A DNA stretch of 64,000 nucleotides from Streptomyces sp. CMB-StM0423. GTDB taxonomy: Bacteria > Actinomycetota > Actinomycetes > Streptomycetales > Streptomycetaceae. Numbering within the stretch: the first letter of the stretch is position 1; each line of letters opens with the position of its first letter. Below, piece by piece: positions 36,167-45,147 of this stretch. Position numbers and translations under genes: made by a program. The stretch is from contig NZ_CP025407.1 of NCBI RefSeq assembly GCF_002847285.1, forward strand, positions 1,488,001-1,552,000, written 5' to 3'. The notes below the pieces were generated by a model, which was given only the letters and a program-made list of their open reading frames with translations, did not search any database and was not told where the DNA came from.

Positions 36167-37108
36167 TCAGGGCGTGCCGCTCCAGTCCAGCAGCCGCGCC
36201 GGGTTGGCCACCGTGACGGCGTCGGCCAGCGCATCGCCGCCCCCGGCCGCGACGCGCGGGAGGAAGCGGCGGGGCAGGTAGTCCAGGCCGGGCATGCCGC
36301 CGTACGCGCGGTAGCGGCTGCGGCGGGCGACGTCTCCGCCGAGCAGCAGCCGGCCGGGACCCGCGCGCTCCGCGGTGGCGAGCAGGCAGCCCAGCACGGT
36401 GGAGTCGGGGTGGCTGCGGTGCCGGGCCATGCCGTCGTAGCCGAGGTACGCGCCGGCCGCGCACAGCTCCGCGTGCAGCCCGGGGTCGGGGTTGCGGTCG
36501 GCGTGCGCGAGGACGACCCGGTGCGCCGGCACCCCGTGCCCGGCCAGCTCCGCCAGCACCTCGAACGCCGCGCTGCCGTACTCCAGATGCACCATCACCG
36601 GCGCCCCGGTGGCCCGGTGCGCGGCGCCGGCCGCCGCGAGCACCCGGTGCTCGAACGGCGTGACCGACCAGTACCCCACACCCGCCTTGACGATCCCGGC
36701 GCGCACGGCGGGCCCGGTGCGTACGGTCAGGTCCGCGCCCGCGTACATGCCGTCGGTCAGCTCGGCGGTGAAGAGGTCCGCCAGCCCGGCTTCGGTGCGC
36801 GCGAGCAGCGGGTGTCCGGGCGCGTAGTGCGCCTCGCGGTGGGCGCCGGTGGTGTGCACGACGTGCAGCCCGGTGACACGGGCGATGCGGGCGACGCCCG
36901 CCGGGTCGCGGCCCAGGCCCACCGGGGTCGCCTCGACCATCGCCGTGAAGCCGGCCGCCCGCAGATACGCGGCCTCCTGCCCGCTGCGCGCCTCGTCGTC
37001 CAGCTCGTCGCCGGGAAGCAGCGGCGAGACCTGGAAGAGGTGCTCGTGGTAGTCGGTGCGCCCGAGCCGGTCCGCGGGCACGTCGCCGAGGACCGTGCGG
37101 ACGCTCAC
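36167..37108 (-). CDS. Phosphotriesterase-family metal hydrolase, probably a sugar lactonase
   Basis: A 313-residue TIM-barrel amidohydrolase with the full binuclear metal set: His21/His23 (DYHEHLF), bridging Lys141 (GIVKAGVG), His174 (MVHLEYGS), His202 (VLAHADRN) and Asp259 (LLGGDVARRS). PTE-like proteins in sugar operons often hydrolyse sugar lactones or sugar-acid derivatives rather than phosphotriesters, so a lactonase role is likely. The GTG start overlaps the AroE-like stop (GTGA). It is the last gene of the large operon. Substrate unknown. Confidence 0.88.
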   Translation of the reverse strand: MSVRTVLGDVPADRLGRTDYHEHLFQVSPLLPGDELDDEARSGQEAAYLRAAGFTAMVEATPVGLGRDPAGVARIARVTGLHVVHTTGAHREAHYAPGHPLLARTEAGLADLFTAELTDGMYAGADLTVRTGPAVRAGIVKAGVGYWSVTPFEHRVLAAAGAAHRATGAPVMVHLEYGSAAFEVLAELAGHGVPAHRVVLAHADRNPDPGLHAELCAAGAYLGYDGMARHRSHPDSTVLGCLLATAERAGPGRLLLGGDVARRSRYRAYGGMPGLDYLPRRFLPRVAAGGGDALADAVTVANPARLLDWSGTP

Positions 37109-38052
37109 CGTACGGCCTCGGCGGCGGCGGACAGCCGGTCGACGGTCGCGGCGTCCAGGGTCAGGCCGAACACCTCCGCTGTCACCTGGGACCAGCCGTG
37201 GATGAAGTACCGCCAGCCGTCGACGACATCGAGGTCCCGCTCGGCGGCCTGGGCGCGGGCCGCGTGCAGGAAGGGCAGCGCGCCGCGGTAGTTCAGCTCC
37301 CACGCCACGGCCCCGCGCGGGAACCGCGCGGCGGGCGACAGCGGCGATCCCGGCCGGTCCTTGCCGAGGCCGGTGGCGTTGACGACGAGGGTGCCGGGCG
37401 ACGCCGCGGCGAGCAGGTCGTCGGCGTGGCCCTCGGTGACGACGGTACGCAGCCGGGCGGGGTCCGCGCCGCCGCGCCGGAGCACGTCGGCCAGCTCGGC
37501 GAGCCGGTCTGCGGAGCGGTCGGTGCAGACGATGCGGGCGGGGGCGTCGGGGCGGCGGGCGAGGTAGTAGCTGATCGCCGTGCCCGCGCCGCCGGCGCCC
37601 AGGCACAGCAACTCGCCGCCGGTGGCGGCGAAGTGGCCGGGCGCGAGGAACTCCTCGATGGCCAGGCCCGCGGTCAGCGGGTCCTTGGCGTGGCCGACGA
37701 AGCGGCCGTCCCGCTTGGAGACGGAGGACACCTCGCCGCAGAGCCTGGCGAAGTCGTCCAGCTCGTCGAAGAGGTCCGCTGCGGCCCGGTAGACGCCTAT
37801 CTTGTGCGTGGTGATCAGCGCGCCGAGCAGCAGCGGGTCGCGCCTGATCCGCTCGGCGACGGCACGGTAGCGGGCGGGTTCCGCGTCCGGCGGCAGGTCG
37901 AAGCCGACGAGCCGGGCGGTGGGCAGGCCGAGGAGGCGGGCCCACTCGGGGAAGATCCGCATGATGGACGACTCGCCGGTGCTGACGCCGACGAAGGCCA
38001 TGGCCGCGGTGTCCGCGGCGGTGCCGGTGGCGGCGCCGGCCGGCGCGCTCAA
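37105..38052 (-). CDS. Shikimate-dehydrogenase-like (AroE superfamily) oxidoreductase
   Basis: About 315 residues. The substrate domain has ALITTHKIGVY, matching the AroE catalytic Lys, and GRFVGHAKDPLTAG, matching the catalytic Asp. The nucleotide motif is LLCLGAGGAGTAISYYLA. The N-terminal GVSTGESSIMRIFPEWARLLGL differs from housekeeping AroE (GxPxxHSLSP), so the substrate is not shikimate. A TTG start at 38052 is proposed because GGAGG lies seven bases before it and it overlaps the aldolase stop (TTGA); the first ATG is at 38001 without a ribosome site. It probably oxidises a hydroxyl of a sugar-acid intermediate. Confidence 0.84.
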   Translation of the reverse strand: MSAPAGAATGTAADTAAMAFVGVSTGESSIMRIFPEWARLLGLPTARLVGFDLPPDAEPARYRAVAERIRRDPLLLGALITTHKIGVYRAAADLFDELDDFARLCGEVSSVSKRDGRFVGHAKDPLTAGLAIEEFLAPGHFAATGGELLCLGAGGAGTAISYYLARRPDAPARIVCTDRSADRLAELADVLRRGGADPARLRTVVTEGHADDLLAAASPGTLVVNATGLGKDRPGSPLSPAARFPRGAVAWELNYRGALPFLHAARAQAAERDLDVVDGWRYFIHGWSQVTAEVFGLTLDAATVDRLSAAAEAVR

Positions 38053-38804
38053 CGGACCGCCTCCGTACCCGAGTCGGCGGGTTCTGCCGGGTCCGCGGGG
38101 ACGGCCGGGTCCGCTGGGCCGGGCGCGGTGCCGGAACCGCGGACCTTCGCCAGCGCCGCCGCGAACGCCCTGGCCCGTACGGTCAGCGAATCCCAGCGCC
38201 CCGCGGCGATGTGCGCCGCGGAGGCCAGCTCGCCGCCCGCGCCGACCGCCAGCGCGCCGGCGCCGAACCACTCCTCCAGGTTCCCGGCGGAGACCCCGCC
38301 GGTCGGCACCAGCGGCACGTCCGGGAACGGGCCGCGCAGCGCGCGGAGATAACCCGGGCCGCCGAGGGAGGCGGGGAAGACCTTGACCGCGTGCACGCCG
38401 AGCGCGGAGGCGGTCATGACCTCGCTGGGGGTCAGGGCGCCGGAGAGCACGGGCAGGCCCGTGTCCAGCATGGCGGCGGCCAGTTCCGGGGTGGTGCCGG
38501 GGCTGACCAGGAACGCCGAGCCGGCGTCGGCCGCGGCGGCGGCCTGCGCGGGGGTGAGGACGGTGCCCGCGCCCACCAGCGCCTCCGGGTGGCGGGCACA
38601 TACCTCCGCGATGACCGCGGGCGCGTCCGGGGTGGAGTACGTGATCTCGATGCCCGTGACGCCGCCCTGGACCAGCGCCGCCACGGCGGCCAGCGCGCCG
38701 TCCGGAGTGGGGGCGCGGAGGACGGCGACGACGCCGGCGCGGCGCAGGCCGGCGAGCGGGGACGGGGGCGCGGCGGGGTCCGCGGGGGGCTGCTGGGTGG
38801 TCAC
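38049..38804 (-). CDS. KDPG/KHG-type class I aldolase
   Basis: A 251-residue aldolase with catalytic Glu53 (GIEITYSTPDA) and Schiff-base Lys141 (HAVKVFPASLGGPGYLRAL). The phosphate/carboxylate site PTGGV is also there. It splits a 2-keto-3-deoxy sugar acid (often phosphorylated) into pyruvate and an aldehyde. The N-terminus and the Pro/Ala-rich tail from about residue 222 are extra. GTGA overlap with the dehydrogenase before it and TTGA overlap with the AroE-like gene after it tie it firmly to this pathway. Confidence 0.92.
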   Translation of the reverse strand: MTTQQPPADPAAPPSPLAGLRRAGVVAVLRAPTPDGALAAVAALVQGGVTGIEITYSTPDAPAVIAEVCARHPEALVGAGTVLTPAQAAAAADAGSAFLVSPGTTPELAAAMLDTGLPVLSGALTPSEVMTASALGVHAVKVFPASLGGPGYLRALRGPFPDVPLVPTGGVSAGNLEEWFGAGALAVGAGGELASAAHIAAGRWDSLTVRARAFAAALAKVRGSGTAPGPADPAVPADPAEPADSGTEAVR

Positions 38805-39829
38805 GGTGCGCTCTCTTCGGTGGCGGGTACGGGCAGGGGTACGGGGTGGGGTACGGGGTGCGCGGGCTCGCGTCCTGCGAGCACGTCGAGGACGGCCCGT
38901 ACGGCACCCGCGCCCATCCGGTCCACCGCCTCGACGGTCTGCGCGCCCAGGTGCGGGGTGAGGACCACCCGGTCGGCGAACTCGGCGGCCAGCAGCGGGC
39001 TTTCCGCGGCGGCGCCGCCCTCGCCCGCGAGGGTGTCCGCGGCGTACGCGGCCAGCCTGCCGTCCCGCAGCGCCGCGGCGACGGCGTGCTCGTCGACGAG
39101 GTCGGCCCGCGCCGTGTTGACGATGATCAGCCCCGGCCTGGCCCCGGCGAGCCACCGCTCGTCGACCACCCGGGTGCCGCCGGGAGCGTGCAGGCTCACC
39201 GCGTCGCACCGCCCGGCCAGCTCCGCGAGCGGCGTCCGCCGGACGCCCAGCACCTCGAAGACCACCGGGTCCAGGTACGGGTCGTGCCCCAGCACCTCGG
39301 TGCCGAACCCGGCGGCGCGGCGGGCCACCCCGCGCCCGACCCGGCCGAGGCCGACGACGCCGAGCGTGAGGGTGCCCAGCTCCCGGCCGCGGCGCGGCTG
39401 CCAGGACCCGGCGCGCACCGCCCGGTCGCCGGCGGCGATACCGCGCAGCGCGGCGAGGAGCAGCGCGATGCCGAGGTCGGCGACGGCGTCGCTGTTCGCG
39501 GCGGGGGTGTTGGTGACGGTGACGCCGCGGCGGGCGGCGGCGGCCAGATCGACGCTGTCGACGCCGACGCCGTAGCGCGCGACGACCTTCAGCCGCGGCG
39601 CGGCGGCCAGATGCGCGTCGGTGACCGGCGCGGTGCCGGCGATCCAGGCGACGGCCCCGGCCAGCAGCGGGGCCAGCTCGGCGGGGTCGTGGGCGGTGGA
39701 GCCGCGCACCACGCGCAGCCCGGCGGCGGCGAGTTGGTCCTCCACGGGCGCGGTGCCGCTGCCGAAGGACCGCGAGGTCACCAGCACCACGGGGGGCGCG
39801 CCGGCGACGGTTTCTGCTATCCCGCTCAT
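38801..39829 (-). CDS. D-2-hydroxyacid dehydrogenase (PGDH/glyoxylate-reductase-like)
   Basis: A 342-residue NAD(P)-dependent enzyme. The Rossmann motif is LGVVGLGRVGRGVARRAAGFG. The catalytic residues lie in NTARADLVDE (Arg), AADTLAGEGGAAAESPL (Glu region) and LTPHLGAQT (His). It interconverts a 2-hydroxy acid and 2-keto acid. The start overlaps the kinase stop (ATGA). In this operon it may oxidise or reduce a sugar-acid or a phosphorylated product released by the aldolase. The low-complexity end (HPVPHPVPLPVPATEES) is not conserved in the family. Confidence 0.9.
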   Translation of the reverse strand: MSGIAETVAGAPPVVLVTSRSFGSGTAPVEDQLAAAGLRVVRGSTAHDPAELAPLLAGAVAWIAGTAPVTDAHLAAAPRLKVVARYGVGVDSVDLAAAARRGVTVTNTPAANSDAVADLGIALLLAALRGIAAGDRAVRAGSWQPRRGRELGTLTLGVVGLGRVGRGVARRAAGFGTEVLGHDPYLDPVVFEVLGVRRTPLAELAGRCDAVSLHAPGGTRVVDERWLAGARPGLIIVNTARADLVDEHAVAAALRDGRLAAYAADTLAGEGGAAAESPLLAAEFADRVVLTPHLGAQTVEAVDRMGAGAVRAVLDVLAGREPAHPVPHPVPLPVPATEESAP

Positions 39830-41316
39830 CGCTTCTCCTTCGCGAACCACGGTTCCAGCCGCTCGTACGCCTCCAGGAACAGCGCGTGCCGCCGCCGGTA
39901 GTCGGCGTGCCGCCCCGGGTCCGGGGTGAACTCGGCGGTGACGCCGGACAGGTCGCGGGCGACGGCGAAGCCGTCGACGAGGCCCGCGCCGACGCCCGCG
40001 GTGACGGCCGCGCCCAGGCTGTTGGCCTCCTCGACGATGCTGCGGCGGCGCACGGTGGCGCCCCAGACGTCGGCGAGGATCTGCAGCCACAGGTCGCTGG
40101 CCGCGCCGCCGCCGATCGCGTCGACCCGGTCGACCGGGTGCCCGGCCTCGCGGAACGCGCCGACGCAGGTGGCGAGGTTGAATGCCACGCCCTCCAGCAC
40201 CGCGCGGGTCAGATGCGCCTCCTGGTGGTGGCGGGTGAGGCCGAGGAACGCGCCGGCCGCGGCGGCGTTCCAGTACGGGGAGCGCTCGCCGAGCAGATGC
40301 GGCAGGAAGTACAGGCCCGCGGTGTCGGCGTCGGCCGCCGCGGAGAGCAGTTCGGGGAAGCGATCCCCGCCCTGGCCGGGCCGAAGCACCTCCGCGACCC
40401 AGTCCAGCGACGCGCCGCCGGCCTGCATGGTCGCGGTCGGCACGTAGCGGCCGGGGACGACGTGGTCGAAGGTCATGGTGCGCATCCGCGGGTCGTGCAG
40501 GGGCTGTTCGGCCGAGAGCGAGACCCAGGAGGAGGAGCCGAGATAGGTGTACGCGCCGTCGCCGGGGTCGATGACCCCGGCGCCCAGCGCGGCCAGCGGG
40601 CCGTCGCCGCCGCCGAGGACGACGGGGGTGCCGGCGGCCAGCCCGGTGGCCTCGGCGGCTTCGGGGAGCAGCGGTCCCGCGACGGTGGTCGACGGCACGA
40701 TCTCGGGGAAGAGCGCCGGGTCGATGGCGGCCGCGGCCAGCACCTCGGCGGACCAGGCGCCGGCGGGCTGGTCGTAGGCGTTGGTGCTGGAGGCGTCGGA
40801 GCGGTCGGTGGCCAGCACGCCGGTGAGCCGGTGCACGACGTAGTCCTTGGCCAGGCAGACGTGGGCCACCCGGGCGAAGGTCTCCGGTTCGTGGTCGCGT
40901 ACCCACATCACCTTGGTCAGCGAGTAGGTGGGGTGGAGCTGGTGGCCGAGCAGGCGGTACGCCCGCTCGGCACCCAGCGCCTCGGTCAGCCGGCCGGCCT
41001 GCTCCTGGCTGCGGTGGTCGGCCCAGATCAGCGAGGGCCGCACGGGACGGTACGCGGAGTCGAGCAGCACCGCGCCCATCATCTGGCCGCTGAATCCGAC
41101 GGCGGCGACCTCCGCGGGGCGGACGCCGGTGTGCTCCAGCAGCCGCCGGGTGGCGGCGCAGACGGCGCGCCACCACACCTCGGGGTCCTGCTCGGCGACG
41201 CCGCCGGCGCGGAAGTCGGTGCCGTAGTGCTCGGTCAGCGCGGCGACCGGGGTGCCGTCGTCGGCGTGCAGCGACGCCTTGTCGCCGGTGGTGCCGAGGT
41301 CGTGCGCGATGATCAT
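39826..41316 (-). CDS. FGGY-family sugar kinase (xylulokinase-like)
   Basis: A 496-residue carbohydrate kinase. The N-terminal ATP/phosphate motif is HDLGTTGDKASLH. VGFSGQMMGAVLLDSAYRPVRPSLIWADHR replaces the usual xylulokinase GQMHG. The second-domain motifs are VVLGGGDGPLAALGAG and AIGGGAASDLWLQILADVWG. The HDLGTTG and GQMMG variants suggest a ketose or alditol other than xylulose. It phosphorylates the imported sugar, perhaps after isomerisation. Its ends overlap both neighbours by four bases. Confidence 0.92.
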   Translation of the reverse strand: MIIAHDLGTTGDKASLHADDGTPVAALTEHYGTDFRAGGVAEQDPEVWWRAVCAATRRLLEHTGVRPAEVAAVGFSGQMMGAVLLDSAYRPVRPSLIWADHRSQEQAGRLTEALGAERAYRLLGHQLHPTYSLTKVMWVRDHEPETFARVAHVCLAKDYVVHRLTGVLATDRSDASSTNAYDQPAGAWSAEVLAAAAIDPALFPEIVPSTTVAGPLLPEAAEATGLAAGTPVVLGGGDGPLAALGAGVIDPGDGAYTYLGSSSWVSLSAEQPLHDPRMRTMTFDHVVPGRYVPTATMQAGGASLDWVAEVLRPGQGGDRFPELLSAAADADTAGLYFLPHLLGERSPYWNAAAAGAFLGLTRHHQEAHLTRAVLEGVAFNLATCVGAFREAGHPVDRVDAIGGGAASDLWLQILADVWGATVRRRSIVEEANSLGAAVTAGVGAGLVDGFAVARDLSGVTAEFTPDPGRHADYRRRHALFLEAYERLEPWFAKEKR

Positions 41317-42518
41317 GGTGCCGCTCGTTTCGTCGGGGTCGGCTCACCGGCAGTCTCGTTGCCCGCGGTCCCCGGACCGGGTTGCGCCGTGCCGCCCGCC
41401 GGTACCGGCTCGCCGGGCTGTCCCGGCACCCCCGGCGGGGGTGCGTCCGCGACCGGTTTGGCCTTGCCGCCGCGGCGCAGGTTGTGAACGTGCTCAGTGG
41501 CGACGGCGGCGAGGATCAGCACGCCGATGACGATCTGCAGCCAGAAGGGGTCGATGCCCAGCAGCGTGCCGCCGTTGTTGAGCATGCCGACGACCAGCGC
41601 GCCGACGAGGGCGCCGAGCGCGCTGCCCTTGGCGCCGAAGAGGCTGGCGCCGCCGATCACGCAGGCGGCGATGGCCTGGAGTTCGTAGCCGTTGCCCGAG
41701 GTGGGCACGCCGTTGCCGAGGCGGGAGGCGAGGAGCACGCCGGCCGCGGCGGCGAGGGTGCCGGACAGCACGTACGCGCTGACGAGCACGCGGCGTACGG
41801 GCACGCCCGTCAGCCGGGCGGACTCGGCGCTGGAGCCGACGGCGTAGACGTACTCGCCCCAGACGGTGCGGCGCAGCAGCAGCGCGAAGAACACCGTGAT
41901 GAGCACCATCAGCCAGGTCAGATGGGAGATGCCCAGCAGGCTGCCGCCGCCGATCTCGGCGAAGCCGTCGGGCAGCGGCTGCACGGTGCGGCCGTCGCTG
42001 AGCAGCAGGGTCGCGCCGCGGGCGGCGCCCATCATGCCGAGCGTCACGATGAACGGCGGCATCTTGAGGAACGCCACCAGCAGGCCGTTGATCAGTCCGG
42101 CGGCGGCGCCGACGAGCAGCGCGAGGAGCACCGCGGCCACGATCGGCAGTCCGCCGCCGGTGTCGTAGACCACCTTGGCGGCGACGATGCCGGACAGGCC
42201 GACGACCGAGCCGACGGACAGGTCGATGCCCGCGGTCAGGATGACGATGAGCTGGCCGACGGCGATGATCGCGAAGATGGACACCTGCCGGCCGAGGTTG
42301 TCCAGGTTGGTGCCGGTGAGGAACGACTCGGTGGACATGGTCAGCGCGAAGGCCAGCACCAGCAGCACGGGGATGCCGCCCGAGGTGCGGCCCAGCACCT
42401 GGCCGAGGCGCAGGATCTCCCCGTCGGCGGGCTGCCGGGCGGGGCGTTTGCCGAACTGGATGCCCTTGGACGTGCCGCCGCCGGCGGCGGGGGCGGTGGC
42501 TCTGGCGAGGTCGGTCAT
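41313..42518 (-). CDS. CUT2 sugar ABC transporter permease (RbsC-like)
   Basis: A 401-residue membrane protein with about ten hydrophobic segments. The family signature is LTAGIDLSVGSVVGLSGIVAA, then LKMPPFIVTLGMMGAARGATLLLS and ELQAIAACVIGGASLFGAKGSALGALVGALVVG. The N-terminal 40 and C-terminal 55 residues are hydrophilic and Pro/Gly-rich extensions. It imports a monosaccharide with the ATPase upstream and the binding protein further upstream. ATGA overlaps on both sides. Confidence 0.94.
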   Translation of the reverse strand: MTDLARATAPAAGGGTSKGIQFGKRPARQPADGEILRLGQVLGRTSGGIPVLLVLAFALTMSTESFLTGTNLDNLGRQVSIFAIIAVGQLIVILTAGIDLSVGSVVGLSGIVAAKVVYDTGGGLPIVAAVLLALLVGAAAGLINGLLVAFLKMPPFIVTLGMMGAARGATLLLSDGRTVQPLPDGFAEIGGGSLLGISHLTWLMVLITVFFALLLRRTVWGEYVYAVGSSAESARLTGVPVRRVLVSAYVLSGTLAAAAGVLLASRLGNGVPTSGNGYELQAIAACVIGGASLFGAKGSALGALVGALVVGMLNNGGTLLGIDPFWLQIVIGVLILAAVATEHVHNLRRGGKAKPVADAPPPGVPGQPGEPVPAGGTAQPGPGTAGNETAGEPTPTKRAAP

Positions 42519-44107
42519 CGGTTCTCCAGGGACGGTGCGGAAGGTTCGGCGGGTCCTGGCCGGCCGGCCGCGGGGGCGCCGGCGGCGGGGGGCGCGGCCG
42601 CCGGGCCCACGGGGCTCGCCAGCCGCAGCACGGCCTCCTCGGTGGCCTCCGCGGCGGGCAGCGAGCCCACCAGACGGCGCTGGCGCACCACTTCGACGCG
42701 GTCGCACAGGCCCAGCAGTTCGGGGAGGTAGGAGGAGACGACCACGATCGCCAGGCCGTCCGCGGCCAGTTCGGCGATCACCTGGTAGATGTCGGCCTTG
42801 GAGCCGACGTCGACGCCCTTCGTGGGCTCGTCGAGCAGCAGCACCTTGGCGCCGGTGGCCCGCCAGCGGGCGACCAGCGTCTTCTGCTGGTTGCCGCCGG
42901 AGAGCGAGGAGACCGGGTCGCTCCAGTCGCCGAGCTTGATCCGCAGCCCCGCGGAGGCGGCGGTGACCTGCTCGCGCATCCGGCGGCGGCGCAGCACCCC
43001 GAAGGTGCCGGTGCGCGGCAGACTGGCGATGGCCACGTTCTTCTCGATGCTCAGGCCCAGCAGCAGCCCGGACTCCTTGCGGTCCTCGGGCAGCAGCCCG
43101 AGCCCGGCGCGGGCGGCGGCCCGCGGGGAGGTGGCGTTGACCCGGCGGCCGTCGACCAGGATCTCGCCGCCGAGCACCGGGTCGGCGCCGAAGGCGGCGC
43201 GCAGCAGTTCGGTGCGCCCGGAGCCGAGCAGCCCGGCCAGGCCGACGACTTCGCCGCGGCGTACGGTCAGGTCCACCGGCGCGGGGAATCCTGCGGGGCG
43301 CAGGCCCCGCAGCTCCAGCCGTACGTCCCCGGGGTCGGGGCGCTCGCCGGGGTACAGGTTCTCGATCCGGCGGCCGACCATCGACTGCACGAGGGAGTCC
43401 TCGTCGTAGTCGGACACCGGCCGGGTCTCGACCACCCGGCCGTCGCGCAGCACGGTCACCCGGTCGCCGACGGCGAACATCTCCTCCAGCCGGTGGGTGA
43501 CGTACAGGACGGACACGCCCTCGTCCCGCAGCGCGGCGATGCGCGCCAGGAGGGCGTCCGCCTCCTGCGCGGACAGCGCGGTGGTCGGCTCGTCGAAGAC
43601 GACGAGCCGCGCGTCGTGGCCGAGCACCCGGGCGATCTCGACCAACTGCCGGGTGGCAGTGGTCAGTTCCGACACCCGGGTACGGGGGTCGAGTTCGGCC
43701 AGCCCGACGCGGGCCAGCATCTCCCTGGCCTGCGCCCGCTGCCGGCGGCGGTCGACCCAGCCGGCCCGTGCCGGCATCCCGAACATGCTCAGGTTGCTCG
43801 CCACGGTCAGCTCGGGCATCAGGCTCAGCTCCTGATACACCACGCCGATGCCGGCGGCACGGGCCTCCGCGGGGGTGACGTGGGCGCGCATCTCGCGGCC
43901 CTGCACCCGGTACGCGCCGCCGTCGCGGGCCACCGCGCCGGTCAGCACCTTGATGAGGGTGGACTTCCCGGCACCGTTCTCGCCGGCGAGACAGTGCACC
44001 TCGCCCGGCGCGATGTCCAGGTCCACGGCGGCCAGCGCCGTCACGGCGCGATAGCTCTTACCCACGCCCCGCAGGCTGACCAGGGGGCTCGACTCGGGGG
44101 TTGCCAT
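42515..44107 (-). CDS. CUT2 sugar ABC transporter ATPase (RbsA-like, two ATPase domains)
   Basis: A 530-residue fused ATPase. The first domain has Walker A GENGAGKST and Walker B LVVFDEP but a degenerate signature, TTATRQ where LSGGxxQ would be expected. The second domain has the usual variant nucleotide site LAGLLGSGRTELLRAAFG, signature LSGGNQQK and KVLLLDEPTKGVDVGSKADIYQ. This pattern is typical of ribose/xylose/galactose importers. Its ATG lies nine bases after the binding-protein stop, and its stop overlaps the permease start. Confidence 0.95.
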   Translation of the reverse strand: MATPESSPLVSLRGVGKSYRAVTALAAVDLDIAPGEVHCLAGENGAGKSTLIKVLTGAVARDGGAYRVQGREMRAHVTPAEARAAGIGVVYQELSLMPELTVASNLSMFGMPARAGWVDRRRQRAQAREMLARVGLAELDPRTRVSELTTATRQLVEIARVLGHDARLVVFDEPTTALSAQEADALLARIAALRDEGVSVLYVTHRLEEMFAVGDRVTVLRDGRVVETRPVSDYDEDSLVQSMVGRRIENLYPGERPDPGDVRLELRGLRPAGFPAPVDLTVRRGEVVGLAGLLGSGRTELLRAAFGADPVLGGEILVDGRRVNATSPRAAARAGLGLLPEDRKESGLLLGLSIEKNVAIASLPRTGTFGVLRRRRMREQVTAASAGLRIKLGDWSDPVSSLSGGNQQKTLVARWRATGAKVLLLDEPTKGVDVGSKADIYQVIAELAADGLAIVVVSSYLPELLGLCDRVEVVRQRRLVGSLPAAEATEEAVLRLASPVGPAAAPPAAGAPAAGRPGPAEPSAPSLENR

Positions 44108-44116
44108 GGCCGGCCC

Positions 44117-45145
44117 TCAGCCCTTGGTCTTGGGCGGGTTGAGCAACTGCTCGTACTGGGCCTCGTCCACGGTCGACTTGTCGATGACGACGGCGCCCGG
44201 GTCGAGCCGGACCGGCGGGGTGCTGTCGCCCGCGGCCATCGCGGCCTCGACGACGCCCTGGTAGCCGAAGAAGAACGGGTTCTGGACGATGATCGCGTCG
44301 ATGGACCCGTCGCGTACGCCCGCGATCTCCGCGGGGTCGGAGTCGAAGGCGACGACGGCGACGCGGTCGCTGGCGTTGCGCTCGGCCACGGCCTTGGCGG
44401 CGCCGGTGCCCGAGGTGTTGTTGTCAGCGAAGACCCCGGCCAGGTCGGGCGTCGCGGTGAGGGCGTCGTTGACCTGGGAGACGGCCTTGTTGAGGTCGTT
44501 GTCGTTGACGGAGGTCTGGATGATCTCGGCGTCGGGGCACTCGGCGGCCAGACCGCTCTTGAAGCCGTTGAACCGGTCGACCAGCACCTGCTGCCCGGAA
44601 GTCGAGCTCTCGTGCAGGATCTTGCCGTCCTTCTGCCCCTTGCCGGTGAGCAGTTCGCACATGCGGACCCCGGCCTGCTCGCCCGCCTTGACGTTGTCGG
44701 TGCCGATGAAGCCCTCGGCCTCGGTGGTGATCGCGTTGTCGACGGTGATCACCTTGATGCCGGCGTCGCGGGCCCGGTCCACCGCGCCGTTGAGCGCGGT
44801 GGAGGAGTTGGAGGCCAGCACGATGGCGTCGGCACCCCGGGAGATGGAGTTCTCCACCAGGCTGACCTGCTCCTCGATGTCGGTCTCCGAGGTCGGGCCG
44901 AAGAGCCCGAGGTCGATGCCGAAGTCGTCGCCCGCCTGCTTGGAGCCGGCGAGCATCGACTGCCAGAAGTCGGAGTCGGTGGCCTTGGTGATGACGTCGA
45001 CCTTGGTGCCGCCGACCGCGGCGCCGCCGCCCGACGAGGAGCCGGAGTCGTCGAACGCCACCTTTCCGGCGGCGACGCCGCCGGCCGCGAAGACGACGGC
45101 CAGCGCGGCGGCCACCCCCGAGGAGACGAAACGGATGCGCGCCAT
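44117..45145 (-). CDS. CUT2 sugar-binding periplasmic-type protein (RbsB-like)
   Basis: A 342-residue binding protein. The hydrophobic N-terminus (FVSSGVAAALAVVFAAGGVAAG) lacks a lipobox Cys, so it is either secreted or stays anchored by an uncleaved helix, unlike the lipoprotein of the second operon. The type I fold has VDVITKATDSDFWQSMLAGSKQAGDDFGID, RGADAIVLASNSSTALNGAVDRARDAGIKVITVDNAI and VAVVAFDSDPAEIAGVRDG. It resembles ribose/xylitol-type binders; ligand unknown. AGGAG precedes the ATG two bases after the isomerase stop. Confidence 0.93.
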   Translation of the reverse strand: MARIRFVSSGVAAALAVVFAAGGVAAGKVAFDDSGSSSGGGAAVGGTKVDVITKATDSDFWQSMLAGSKQAGDDFGIDLGLFGPTSETDIEEQVSLVENSISRGADAIVLASNSSTALNGAVDRARDAGIKVITVDNAITTEAEGFIGTDNVKAGEQAGVRMCELLTGKGQKDGKILHESSTSGQQVLVDRFNGFKSGLAAECPDAEIIQTSVNDNDLNKAVSQVNDALTATPDLAGVFADNNTSGTGAAKAVAERNASDRVAVVAFDSDPAEIAGVRDGSIDAIIVQNPFFFGYQGVVEAAMAAGDSTPPVRLDPGAVVIDKSTVDEAQYEQLLNPPKTKG

Positions 45146-45147
45146 GG

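Noticed and set aside
33114..36281. 1055-codon plus-strand frame across the epimerase and recQ
   Set aside because: It reads both genes out of frame and gives an Arg/Gly-rich string without domains; recQ and the epimerase are clear in their own frames.
37105..38052. Housekeeping shikimate dehydrogenase (aroE)
   Set aside because: The N-terminal substrate motif differs and the neighbours are sugar catabolic, not aromatic biosynthesis, genes.
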